A stretch of 14,784 bases of DNA from Bacillota bacterium (lineage in GTDB: Bacteria > Bacillota > Clostridia > Christensenellales > Aristaeellaceae). The translations under genes were made by a program, and so were the position numbers. How positions within the stretch are numbered: position 1 is the first letter of the stretch; every line of letters begins with the position of its first letter. The notes beneath the pieces were generated by a model. The model was given only the letters and a program-made list of their open reading frames with translations. It did not search any database and was not told the origin of the DNA. The stretch is from positions 1 to 14,784 of the forward strand of contig WRGP01000220.1 of the NCBI GenBank assembly GCA_009787135.1, in the 5' to 3' direction. Below, one piece after another: positions 1 through 7,551 of the stretch.

Positions 1-2
1 CC

Positions 3-506
3 CTGCCGTTTCTGAAAAACATCGCGGATGCCACGGGGTGGTATACGCAAGAATTCCTGGCGGATATGATCGCCGTCTCCGAATCAACCCCCGGGCCGCT
101 GGGCATCAACACCGCCACGTATGTCGGGTTCGTCACCGCGGGAATTCCCGGCGCCATCGCCGCGACGCTTGGAATCATTGTGCCCGCGCTTGTCATCGTG
201 TCGGTCGCGGCAAAGTTTCTGGAAGCGTTTAAGGACAATCGGTTCGTGAAAGCCATTTTTTACGGGCTTCGTCCCGCCTCGCTCGGCCTGATTTGCTGGG
301 CAGGGTTCGATTTGCTGAAAACCTCGCTGCTGAACATCCCGCTGTACAAGGCGAGCGGCAGCTTTCAGGATCTTGTGCGTTGGAAAGGGGCAGCGCTTGG
401 GCTTATGCTGTATGCGGTGCTCCGAAAGGCAAAAAAGCCGCGTCCCGTGGTTGTGATCGCGGCGTCGGCGGTGGTCGGCGCGGTGTTTCACCTCGCGGGA
501 ATCTAG
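3..506 (+). CDS. Chromate transporter, short ChrA type (5' end outside window)
   Basis: The reading frame is open from the window edge, so the start codon is missing; 167 residues are visible. The segment 'SESTPGPLGINTATYVGF' is the hallmark of the ChrA family, followed by a hydrophobic helix rich in G, A and I, then 'GLRPASLGLI' and two more membrane segments. Short ChrA proteins are about 180-190 residues and usually occur as two adjacent half-size genes, so only about 20-30 N-terminal residues should be missing and a partner gene is expected just upstream. The family exports or exchanges chromate, but many clostridial members have no tested substrate. The stop TAG lies 20 bases before the next gene, which suggests co-transcription. 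Identity is secure at family level; the substrate is inferred. Confidence 0.9.
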   Translation: MPFLKNIADATGWYTQEFLADMIAVSESTPGPLGINTATYVGFVTAGIPGAIAATLGIIVPALVIVSVAAKFLEAFKDNRFVKAIFYGLRPASLGLICWAGFDLLKTSLLNIPLYKASGSFQDLVRWKGAALGLMLYAVLRKAKKPRPVVVIAASAVVGAVFHLAGI

Positions 507-526
507 TGCCGATGAGGGATCATGCC

Positions 527-2380
527 ATGCGGAAGATTCACTTGTTTTTTGCGAAGAAAAAGTGCCTTGGCGCCTATCAGGCGGCCGCTTTCCTCGCCAT
601 TTTTTCGGCGCTGGTCGCCTATGCCATGCTGGCGCTTGGCGCGAGGAACCTGCCTGAGCTGCACGATCTGATGCGAAAATCTCATTTTCTCATGCCGCTG
701 TTCAACTACCTGCCCGTGCTGCTGTCCGCGCTGCTTTTGTTTTGTATCACCGGGAGCGCCGCTGTTTCCGCCTCGCTCGTAGGCTTTACCGGCCTTTTCA
801 TGGCCCTCGTGAACCGCGCCAAGATCCAACTGCGCGGCGACCCGCTCATCCACCATGATCTCGGCCTTGCCCAGGAGGCGCTTGGCATTGCCAAGGGCTT
901 CGGTATTTGGCGTTTGCTTACGGCCGCGTGCTTTTTCGCGCTGTTCGCCGCGCTGGCGGTTGTCTTGTGTGTCAAGGTAAAAACTCGCAAGCTCTCCTTG
1001 CGCCCGCGTATGGCCGGTGCGTTGGGCTGTGCCCTTGCCATGGCGTGCGGCGGCGTGACGCTCTATCGCAGCCAAGCCGTTTTCGACGCTCTTCCCGTGG
1101 CCGGGAGCTTTTATAACCTCACGAACGTGCATGCCTCCAAGGGCAACCTGTATTGCTTTTTGTACGGCCTGCTCACGGAGCGGGCGCAAAAACCACCGGA
1201 AGGCTACGGCAAGCGGGCCGTGGAGCAGGCTATAGCGCTCCTCCCGGCGCAAACGCCAAACCTTCCCGAAAAGCTCCCGCATATCATCATGGTCATGGGC
1301 GAGGCGCTGTCCGCGCTCTCGGACAGCAAGGCGCTTTCCCTCCGCCATGACCCGCTCGAAACCTTTCACCGCCTGGGTGCGGCCGGCATCGAAGGTACCC
1401 TGATCGTCCCTGGGCGCGGCGGCGGCACCGCGGATACGGAATTTGACGTGCTGACCGCGCGCGTCACGCGATATTTGCGAAACGCGCCGTATGCCTACCG
1501 GATGATCGCCGGCCCCACCGAAGCGCTGCCCACGGTGCTCAGCGGCGCGGGCTATCAGAGCTTCGCGCTCCATCCAGGCTTCCGCTGGTTTTATAACCGG
1601 CAAAATGTGTACCGATTTCTGGGGTTTAACGAAATGGTCTTTGAGGACGCGTTCCCCCGCGACGCGTATCACGGCTCCTTCATCAGCGAAGCGGCTACGT
1701 ATGACGCTTTTTTGCGCATGCTGGAATCAAGGCTTCAGGCACACCCCGGCACGCCGCTTTTCGGCTTTTGCCTGACCATTCAGAACCACGCCGCGTATCT
1801 TAACCGCTTTTTGCCGGAAGGCACGTACAATTTCACCGCGGATATTCCGTTTGCCGATACGCAAAAAAACATCCTGTCCAATTATTTCGAGGGCATTACG
1901 GAGGCGGACGCGCAGCTTAACCGCCTTGCGGAGTATTTAGAATCCCTTGACGATCCCGCGGTGCTCGTCTGCTTTGGCGACCATCTGCCCGCAATAGACG
2001 AATCCGTCTATGACGCGCTAATCCCGGGCGTGGAAGCGCCGGACGGATCGCTTCTAAAAGAGACGCGGCTCTATCAGACGCCGTTCCTGATCTGGCCAAA
2101 CAGCGCCGCGAGGGGGACGATTGACATCCCGTCAGGCACGGCCGTGATGCCGGAAAACATGACCATTTCCTCCAATTATCTGGGCGCCTATCTGCTGGAG
2201 CTCTTGGGCATGAGCGGGCTCTCCCCATTTTTTGACTACGCCAACGCGGTTCGGGCAGACTTCCCCATCCTGCTCGAATCCATCAGCTATCCGCGCGACG
2301 GCCTGCCCGCTGACGAAGCCGCGCTGTCCAGGCTCGCGCTCTATCGGCAGTGGGTGTATTATCGCATGATGGAGAAATAG
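527..2380 (+). CDS. LTA synthase-like membrane sulfatase (phosphoglycerol transferase family)
   Basis: 617 residues. Five N-terminal membrane segments can be seen (about 19-38, 57-75, 77-94, 130-149, 162-180), followed by an extracellular alkaline-phosphatase/sulfatase fold. 'NRAKIQLRGDPL' (96-107) matches the conserved loop of the LtaS family. The metal and catalytic residues are present: Glu259 in 'VMGEALS', the nucleophile Thr301 in 'GGGTADTEFDVLT', and Asp485-His486 in 'CFGDHLPA'. Their spacing is close to that of Staphylococcus aureus LtaS (E255, T300, D475/H476). Such enzymes transfer phosphoglycerol from phosphatidylglycerol to lipid or glycan acceptors; the acceptor here is unknown. 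The start at 527 was chosen because GAGGG (514-518) lies 8 bases upstream. ATG 512 is in frame but has no good binding site, and frame extension further upstream runs into the chromate gene. It probably forms an operon with that gene. Confidence 0.9.
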   Translation: MRKIHLFFAKKKCLGAYQAAAFLAIFSALVAYAMLALGARNLPELHDLMRKSHFLMPLFNYLPVLLSALLLFCITGSAAVSASLVGFTGLFMALVNRAKIQLRGDPLIHHDLGLAQEALGIAKGFGIWRLLTAACFFALFAALAVVLCVKVKTRKLSLRPRMAGALGCALAMACGGVTLYRSQAVFDALPVAGSFYNLTNVHASKGNLYCFLYGLLTERAQKPPEGYGKRAVEQAIALLPAQTPNLPEKLPHIIMVMGEALSALSDSKALSLRHDPLETFHRLGAAGIEGTLIVPGRGGGTADTEFDVLTARVTRYLRNAPYAYRMIAGPTEALPTVLSGAGYQSFALHPGFRWFYNRQNVYRFLGFNEMVFEDAFPRDAYHGSFISEAATYDAFLRMLESRLQAHPGTPLFGFCLTIQNHAAYLNRFLPEGTYNFTADIPFADTQKNILSNYFEGITEADAQLNRLAEYLESLDDPAVLVCFGDHLPAIDESVYDALIPGVEAPDGSLLKETRLYQTPFLIWPNSAARGTIDIPSGTAVMPENMTISSNYLGAYLLELLGMSGLSPFFDYANAVRADFPILLESISYPRDGLPADEAALSRLALYRQWVYYRMMEK

Positions 2381-2461
2381 CTTCGGGCATGCGGCCATAG
2401 GGCGAAAATAGATGGACAAGCATAACGGTATGATGCGGCGCATAGCCATGGTGAAGCAATA

Positions 2462-2497
2462 CCATTTCGCGTTCGATGCCGCTCGGCCGCGAAATGG
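2462..2497. repeat. Inverted repeat between sulfatase and holin-like gene
   Basis: CCATTTCGCG at 2462-2471 is repeated in perfect inverted form, CGCGAAATGG, at 2488-2497, with a 16-base spacer. No T-run follows on either strand, so it does not look like an intrinsic terminator. It lies 82 bases after the sulfatase stop and 85 bases before the holin-like gene. It could be an RNA hairpin, an operator or a short dispersed repeat; only one copy is seen here. Confidence 0.6.
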
Positions 2498-2582
2498 CAT
2501 AAGGCGGTTAGCGCTCTGACACAGTTAGATTTTAGGGGATAGGCGAAAAAACGGCGAGCCGAAAGCGAAAGGAGCATGGGGC

Positions 2583-2774
2583 ATGGAACAAAACAGGTTT
2601 AAATCCCCCGTGGTATGGGCGGCGTTGGTGGCGCAGGTGCTTGCGGTGATGGTGATGGTGGGCATGATCGGCAACGATATGAGCGACGCGATCAAGTCGC
2701 TCGTGATGGCCGCACTGCAAATTCTGGTTTTGGTTGGGGTGCTGAACAATCCGACGAATCAGGCGAATTTTTAG
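2583..2774 (+). CDS. Small holin-like membrane protein
   Basis: 63 residues. The protein starts 'MEQNRFKSPVVWAALVAQV', continues with a hydrophobic segment to about residue 29, then a short polar turn 'GNDMSDAIKS' and a second hydrophobic segment (about 39-55), ending 'NNPTNQANF'. The layout of basic N-terminus, two helices and a C-terminal 'G(V/I)LNNPT' is that of small phage holins of the phi-LC3-like group, which make membrane pores for endolysin release. AAAGGAG (2568-2574) lies 8 bases before the ATG. No endolysin, tail or other phage gene is next to it, so it is either a prophage relic or a domesticated small membrane protein. Function is inferred from resemblance only. Identity as an expressed gene is well supported by the binding site and composition. 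Confidence 0.75.
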   Translation: MEQNRFKSPVVWAALVAQVLAVMVMVGMIGNDMSDAIKSLVMAALQILVLVGVLNNPTNQANF

Positions 2775-2921
2775 CCGTTGGGGCGGATCGACGCCGACGG
2801 GCCGCGCGCAATTGGCATGTACGGCCGCGTGTACCTACGAGCGACGACGCGGCCAGGCGAGAAAAGATCCGCCGCATGATGGCCTGTCGGGAATTGGCAT
2901 GAAGCACGGTGCGCGGCTTGC

Positions 2922-2959
2922 AAAAAGGTCCCGGGCCTTCGCGGTTCGGGACCTTTTTT
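2922..2959. terminator. Bidirectional intrinsic terminator
   Basis: GGTCCCG (2927-2933) pairs with CGGGACC (2947-2953) around a 13-base loop, flanked by five A on the left and six T on the right. The flanking A and T runs make the structure a terminator on both strands. It lies between the holin-like gene and the convergent minus-strand ligase-like gene, so it can end both transcripts. Confidence 0.9.
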
Positions 2960-2993
2960 GAGCATTGCAGGCCGGTTTGGGGGGGGGCGGTGA

Positions 2994-3740
2994 CTACAAT
3001 ACGGGCCTGATCAGGATGAACGGCGTCAATTCGTCCCCCTGCCCGGAGGGGTTGTCCCGCATGGCGTCCTGCAATTCCTCATCCGTAAGCGGCACACCGC
3101 GGGATTTGCCCAACTGGTCGCGCTGAATGTCATTGGCATCCATGAGCACGGTCGGAATGCCAGTTTCCTTTTCCAATTCGTCACACAGCCCGCCCGGATT
3201 CTCTGGGTTGATCAGCGCGAGCTGCTTGTACACGTCAAAGGAAGAACGGAAATAAAACCCGTCAATGCCGCCAACGCCCTTGCCACAGACCTTATAAAAC
3301 ACGCCGTGCTTGCCAAACGGCTTTGTCACCGCGGAGAGGAACGCCGCCAGCAGCACCCTGGGCAAGCCGCACATGTCAATGACAAGCTGCATCTTGTAGG
3401 GCTCGTGCATGCCCACGCCCGTCATGTTAATGCCCGCGAACCGCCACAGCAGGTTGGCCCAAAAGCCGGGTTTTACTTCCTCGCGCGATTTCACGCTTTC
3501 CACGCACATGGCCATGACCTTCGCGCCAAAGGACAGCACGTCGCCCGCTTGGTACAGGGGCGCAACATAGCGCCTCACCAGCTCGGCCTGCGACTCGCCC
3601 CGCCCGACAAAATGCGTCTGAATGGCATAGCGTTCATACGCGCGGCCATTGGCGCCATGGATCACGCCGCGGTCAAAATATACGATGCCATGCGCCTCAC
3701 GGCGTTGGTGCGCAAGGTTGCGCGATTCGATAATACCCAT
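2994..3740 (-). CDS. F420-0:gamma-glutamyl ligase-like protein (CofE/FbiB-N family)
   Basis: 248 residues. The segments 'THFVGRGESQAELVRRYV', 'GDVLSFGAKVMAMC', 'EPYKMQLVIDMCGLPRVL', 'GKGVGGIDGF' and 'TGIPTVLMDANDIQ' match the family of coenzyme F420-0:L-glutamate ligase-like proteins. The true enzyme adds glutamate to F420-0 using GTP. The Firmicute branch is common in organisms without F420 genes, and its reaction is not established. No other F420 gene is visible here. The start ATG (3738-3740) has a very strong AAGGAGGG site 7 bases upstream. It lies 104 bases downstream of the regulator gene on the same strand and may share its transcript; its end faces the bidirectional terminator. Family assignment is firm, function uncertain. 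Confidence 0.85.
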   Translation of the reverse strand: MGIIESRNLAHQRREAHGIVYFDRGVIHGANGRAYERYAIQTHFVGRGESQAELVRRYVAPLYQAGDVLSFGAKVMAMCVESVKSREEVKPGFWANLLWRFAGINMTGVGMHEPYKMQLVIDMCGLPRVLLAAFLSAVTKPFGKHGVFYKVCGKGVGGIDGFYFRSSFDVYKQLALINPENPGGLCDELEKETGIPTVLMDANDIQRDQLGKSRGVPLTDEELQDAMRDNPSGQGDELTPFILIRPVL

Positions 3741-3844
3741 GGGATAACCCTCCTTATATAGCGCACGGTGAAGCCGTTTTCCCCTGTGTATCGTGAGTCG
3801 AAACGCGGGCGGCTATTCAGAATCTTTCATTCCGCCGGCGTTCC

Positions 3845-4570
3845 CTAAAGCTTTATCTCCAGCCGCGCGCAGCGGCCGATACACGTCACGTCCGCAAGCG
3901 GCACAGGCAAAGCGTCCAGCTCGCGGTCATAGGAGAGCAGCATCAGCCGGCCCTCCGAAAGCTTAACCTGGCGCACCAGATAATGATTTTGCCAGTGCAG
4001 CAGCATCAGCGCGCCATCGATGGGACTTTGCGCCGGCACCACCAGAAGCAGGTCGCCCCGCATCACGCGAAAGCCGCGCATGCTGTCGTCCGGCGCCATA
4101 AAATAGAGCGCCTTGTCCGCCGGGCCGCCCTCGATCCTGCCGCCGGCGGAGGCGATGGTCCGATGGTCGACGACGCTCCACGCCGCGTCGTACACCGGCA
4201 CCTCGCGAAGCACGCCGCGCAGCGCGTCCAGCCAGACACCGCCCTTTTCACCGCCCTCCGCGGGCAGCGCCGCCACAGGCCGCGGCTTCACAGCCACCTC
4301 CTGCTCTCGCTCCTTTTTGAGCAGGTCCGGCGCAACGGTATGCAGATCCACGGACGCGGCAATCTCATCCAGCGCAAAATCCGCCTCGGTCTGGTACTCA
4401 AGCCCGATGCGCTTCAAGACGCGCCTAGCCTGATCATCCTGAATGATCCGCTTCCCTTTTTCCACTTCGTCCAGATATTTTTCGGACAGGGAGCAGAGCT
4501 TGGCCACCTGTTTGAGCGTCATCTGACGCCGCGTCCGCTCCAGGTGTATTAAATCCCCCAGCCGGCTCAT
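3845..4570 (-). CDS. XRE-family regulator with C-terminal LexA/S24-like domain
   Basis: 241 residues. Residues 1-60 form an XRE-type helix-turn-helix ('MTLKQVAKLCSLSEKYLDEVEKGKR' spans 17-41). A linker rich in charged residues and proline follows to about 125. The C-terminal part (about 155-218) resembles the S24 domain of LexA: 'DDSM' carries the possible nucleophile Ser163, then 'MRGDLLLVVP' and 'PIDGALMLLHW'. Aligned without gaps to the E. coli LexA end, the catalytic lysine position falls on Arg200, and no clear Ala-Gly cleavage loop at the usual spacing is seen, so self-cleavage is doubtful. The start has AGGAGG 7 bases upstream. It is divergent from the DUF512/der run and may control it or itself; the target is unknown. 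Confidence 0.85.
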   Translation of the reverse strand: MSRLGDLIHLERTRRQMTLKQVAKLCSLSEKYLDEVEKGKRIIQDDQARRVLKRIGLEYQTEADFALDEIAASVDLHTVAPDLLKKEREQEVAVKPRPVAALPAEGGEKGGVWLDALRGVLREVPVYDAAWSVVDHRTIASAGGRIEGGPADKALYFMAPDDSMRGFRVMRGDLLLVVPAQSPIDGALMLLHWQNHYLVRQVKLSEGRLMLLSYDRELDALPVPLADVTCIGRCARLEIKL

Positions 4571-4608
4571 GGCGCGCCTCCTAAAGGTGTAGGTTTGGAC
4601 ATGCCATC

Positions 4609-4638
4609 ATTCTAGAGCAGGCGAAAGGTTTCTGTCAA
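4609..4638 (-). promoter_or_regulatory. Sigma-A-type promoter of the XRE/S24-like regulator
   Basis: Read on the minus strand, TTGACA (4638-4633) is followed by an 18-base spacer and TAGAAT (4614-4609). The -35 is consensus and the -10 matches 5 of 6. Transcription should start near 4602, giving a leader of about 30 bases before the ATG at 4570. Confidence 0.75.
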
Positions 4639-4721
4639 TAGTTTCCAATTCCGGACGCGTACCCGTTACTTTATTTTTCATTTTTTCAATTTTCCTTTTT
4701 TCTTTATAGTTTTCTAAATAC

Positions 4722-4750
4722 TTGACAATTCCAGCCCATTGCCTGATAAT
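4722..4750 (+). promoter_or_regulatory. Sigma-A-type promoter of the DUF512-der run
   Basis: TTGACA (4722-4727), a 17-base spacer and GATAAT (4745-4750) form a near-consensus promoter. It sits at the end of an AT-rich stretch (about 4665-4735) that could act as an upstream element. The start of transcription should be near 4757, only about 20 bases before the translation start. Confidence 0.8.
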
Positions 4751-4779
4751 ATCATAAGTAAAAAAGGGAGGTGAAGCGC

Positions 4780-6111
4780 TTGGCGCACCGGGTCGCGGCG
4801 GTCGAACATGGCGGCGTTGCCGAAGCGTGCGGCATTGAGCCGGGCGACCTCCTTTGGGCGATCAACGGGGAATCGGTGCTGGATCAGATCGATTATCAGT
4901 TTCTCACCGCCGGCGAGCGCCTTGTGCTCACCCTTGAGGATTCATGCGGCACTGGCGAGATCATCATTACCAAAGACGCGGACGAGCCTCTGGGCCTCAC
5001 GCTGGAGGATTCGTTCATGTCGCGCCCCCGCGCGTGCGCAAACCGCTGTGTTTTTTGCTTTATCGACCAGATGCCGCCCGGCCTGCGCGAGACGCTCTAC
5101 GTCAAGGACGACGACTGGCGGTTGTCGCTGATGATGGGCAATTACATCACGCTCACCAATCTTTCCGAAAAGGAGTTTGACCGTATCATCGCGCGGCGCG
5201 CGAGCCCGCTTTACCTGTCCATCCACGCGATGGACGGCGCGGTACGCGGCCGAATGATGGGCAATACGCAAGCGGCCGGCATCCGGGCCCAGCTGCAGCG
5301 CCTCAAGGATGCCGGCCTTTTTTTTCATTGCCAGATCGTGCTCTGCCCCGGCCTCAACGACGGGCCCGTGCTTGATGATACCCTTGAGGCGCTCGCCGCC
5401 CTCATGCCCGCGGCCCGCTCGGCAGCGCTGGTGCCCGTGGGCCTGACGCGCTATCGCGAAGGGCTTGCCGCGCTCACGCCGTTTGATCGCGAATCCGCCG
5501 GCAGCCTGCTGGAAACGGCGCACGCGTGGCAGCGGAAATTCCTCGCAGCCCATGGCACGCGTTTCATATTCCCCGCGGATGAGTTCTACTGCCTCAGCGG
5601 CGCGCCCCTGCCGCCGGACGAGGCGTATGAAACGTACCCGCAGCTGGAAAACGGCGTGGGGCTGCTGCGCTCTTTTGAAAATGAGTTTTCCTTCGCCTAC
5701 CGGTATCGGGACGAGGCCGAATCAAAACCCCGCCGCGTGCTGGTGGCTACAGGCGTCTCCGCCGCACCGTTCCTGCGCGCTTTGTTGGATGACCATCCGC
5801 TGGATGGAATCGCCGTCGAAATACGCGCGGTGGAAAACCGTTTCTTTGGCCCGTCGGTCACGGTTGCCGGCCTCTTGACCGGTCAGGACCTTCTTCATGC
5901 CCTTAAAGGCGCTGCCGCGGATGAAATCCTGATCTCTCAGGCCATGCTGCGGCGGGAGGACAGCCTTTTTTTGGACGATATGCCGCTTCAGGCTTTGTCG
6001 GAAGCGCTCGCCCTGCCGGTGCACGCCATAGCGTGCGACGGCGCGGAATTTTTAGACGCTCTGTGCGGCGTGAGGTATGAACATCGCGCCAACGCGCCAA
6101 AGGAGGGTTGA
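4780..6111 (+). CDS. Radical SAM protein with N-terminal PDZ-like and C-terminal DUF512 domain
   Basis: 443 residues from TTG 4780. The N-terminal 45 residues ('GGVAEACGIEPGDLLWAING') resemble a PDZ domain. The radical SAM cluster motif follows as C86-x3-C90-x2-C93 in 'ACANRCVFCFIDQMP'. The remainder includes the 'CPGLNDG' segment and the DUF512 region. This corresponds to the TIGR03279-type putative radical SAM family, found in Clostridia and cyanobacteria, whose reaction is unknown. Start choice: GGAGGTGA (4767-4774) is the binding site itself, so the in-frame GTG at 4771 cannot be the start; TTG 4780 follows it after 5 bases. One base separates its stop from der, so the two are translationally linked; frequent pairing with der suggests a housekeeping role. 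Confidence 0.92.
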   Translation: MAHRVAAVEHGGVAEACGIEPGDLLWAINGESVLDQIDYQFLTAGERLVLTLEDSCGTGEIIITKDADEPLGLTLEDSFMSRPRACANRCVFCFIDQMPPGLRETLYVKDDDWRLSLMMGNYITLTNLSEKEFDRIIARRASPLYLSIHAMDGAVRGRMMGNTQAAGIRAQLQRLKDAGLFFHCQIVLCPGLNDGPVLDDTLEALAALMPAARSAALVPVGLTRYREGLAALTPFDRESAGSLLETAHAWQRKFLAAHGTRFIFPADEFYCLSGAPLPPDEAYETYPQLENGVGLLRSFENEFSFAYRYRDEAESKPRRVLVATGVSAAPFLRALLDDHPLDGIAVEIRAVENRFFGPSVTVAGLLTGQDLLHALKGAAADEILISQAMLRREDSLFLDDMPLQALSEALALPVHAIACDGAEFLDALCGVRYEHRANAPKEG

Positions 6112-6112
6112 C

Positions 6113-7441
6113 ATGGCAAAACCATTGGTCGCCGTGGTGGGCAGGCCAAACGTCGGCAAATCCACTTTTTTCAATAAGATGGCGGGCCAGCGCATCGCGA
6201 TCGTTGAGGATACGCCGGGCGTCACGCGCGACCGCGTGTACGCGGACGTGGAATGGCTCGGAAAGCAGTTCACACTCATCGACACCGGAGGGATCGATCC
6301 CAAATCCGGCGATCCGCTGCTCGTGCAGATGCGCAGGCAGGCGGGCATTGCCATGGACATGGCGGACGTGATCCTCTTTTTTGTCGATGGCCGCGACGGT
6401 CTCACCGCCGACGACCTGGACGTGGCCGACCTGCTGCGCAGGACGAGCAAGCCAACCCTGCTCGTCGTCAACAAGGTGGACAGCCAGAAGCAGCGGGAGG
6501 CTTTGTATGACTTCTACCAGCTCAACGTGGGCGATCCCCTCGCCATCTCCAGCACCAACATGCTGGGCCTTGGCGATCTGCTTGATGAAATTCTGCGCCA
6601 TCTCCCCCATGCGCCCGAACTGCCGGAGGCGAAAGAGGCCATGATCCATATCGCTGTCGTCGGCAAGCCGAACGTAGGCAAATCCACGCTCGTCAACCGC
6701 ATCCTTGGGGAGGAGCGCGTCATGGTCAGCGATATCCCCGGCACGACGCGCGACGCCATTGACGCGCCGTTTGTACGCGACGGTCAGCGGTATAACATCA
6801 TCGACACTGCGGGCATCCGCCGCAAGCGCGCCATCGAGGACGCGTCGCTGGAGCGGTACAGCGTGGTGCGCTCCTTTGACGCCATACGCCGCTGTGACGT
6901 CGCGCTGATCCTCATCGACGCGCGGCAGGGCGTCACGGAACAGGATACAAAAATCGCGGGCTTTGTCCATGAGGAGGGCAAGGCCGCGGTGGTGCTCGTG
7001 AACAAATGGGACGCGGTAGAGAAGGAAACCGGCACACTCGAGGCGCGGCGCCGGCAGGTGCTCAGCGACCTCAAGTTTATGGACTATGCCAACGTGCTCT
7101 TCATCTCCGCGCTTGCGGGTACGCGCGTGCATAAGGTTCTCGAGGCAGTGCGCGAGGCGTATGAGCAGGCCAGCCGCCGCATAACCACGGGCGTGCTCAA
7201 CGACGTGCTCTCAGACGCCCAGCTTGCCCTGCAACCGCCTTCCGCGGGCGGCCGCAGGCTGAAAGTTTACTACGGGACCCAGCAAAGCGTCCGTCCGCCC
7301 GCCTTTGTCCTGTTCCTCAACGACGAGACGCTCATGCACTTTGCCTATGAACGCTATCTGGAGAATCAGCTCCGCAAGGCGTTTGGCTTTGACGGCACGC
7401 CGATACGGTTTATTTTGCGCGAAAGAAAAAAAGAGGGATGA
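6113..7441 (+). CDS. der: Ribosome biogenesis GTPase Der (EngA)
   Basis: 442 residues with two tandem GTPase domains and a C-terminal KH-like domain, the diagnostic Der layout. Domain 1 has 'GRPNVGKS' (10-17), 'DTGG' (57-60) and 'NKVD' (120-123). Domain 2 has 'GKPNVGKS' (184-191), 'DTAG' (231-234) and 'NKWD' (297-300). The KH-like part covers about 350-440 and ends in a basic tail. Der is an essential cytoplasmic GTPase that helps assemble the 50S ribosomal subunit. The ATG at 6113 was chosen because AGGAGGG (6101-6107) is 5 bases upstream; the in-frame ATG at 6077 lies inside the preceding gene. It is one base after the DUF512 gene and 110 bases before plsY. All motifs are intact. Confidence 0.98.
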   Translation: MAKPLVAVVGRPNVGKSTFFNKMAGQRIAIVEDTPGVTRDRVYADVEWLGKQFTLIDTGGIDPKSGDPLLVQMRRQAGIAMDMADVILFFVDGRDGLTADDLDVADLLRRTSKPTLLVVNKVDSQKQREALYDFYQLNVGDPLAISSTNMLGLGDLLDEILRHLPHAPELPEAKEAMIHIAVVGKPNVGKSTLVNRILGEERVMVSDIPGTTRDAIDAPFVRDGQRYNIIDTAGIRRKRAIEDASLERYSVVRSFDAIRRCDVALILIDARQGVTEQDTKIAGFVHEEGKAAVVLVNKWDAVEKETGTLEARRRQVLSDLKFMDYANVLFISALAGTRVHKVLEAVREAYEQASRRITTGVLNDVLSDAQLALQPPSAGGRRLKVYYGTQQSVRPPAFVLFLNDETLMHFAYERYLENQLRKAFGFDGTPIRFILRERKKEG

Positions 7442-7485
7442 GTTTCATGATAAGAAATCAGACGCATGCACTGAATGAAAAATCC

Positions 7486-7532
7486 ATGATGGGTTAAGAA
7501 CTTACAGGCATAAAAAATGATGGTAAACTTAC
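7486..7532. repeat. Imperfect direct repeat upstream of plsY
   Basis: ATGATGG occurs at 7486-7492 and 7517-7523, and AACTTAC at 7499-7505 and 7526-7532. The two pairs are in the same order with a 4-base length difference, so about 20 bases look imperfectly duplicated. A weak promoter-like pair, TTACAG (7502-7507) and TAAACT (7524-7529) with a 16-base spacer, overlaps the second copy. Confidence 0.5.
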
Positions 7533-7551
7533 GCAATCGGAGGTGCTTCAA

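Noticed and set aside
503..1672. Long minus-strand open frame of 389 codons opposite the sulfatase gene.
   Set aside because: Its composition (runs of Arg, Gly and Ala, no domain) is that of an antisense shadow in GC-rich DNA; the plus strand carries the full sulfatase.
2775..2879. A 34-codon open extension in the same frame as the holin-like gene after its TAG stop ('IDADGPRAIGMYGRVYLRA').
   Set aside because: It has no start site of its own and no recognisable domain, and a GC-rich sequence easily stays open this long. Readthrough cannot be supported from the sequence.
5903..7132. Minus-strand open frame of 409 codons opposite der.
   Set aside because: It is a shadow of the DUF512 and der genes, which have all their motifs on the plus strand.
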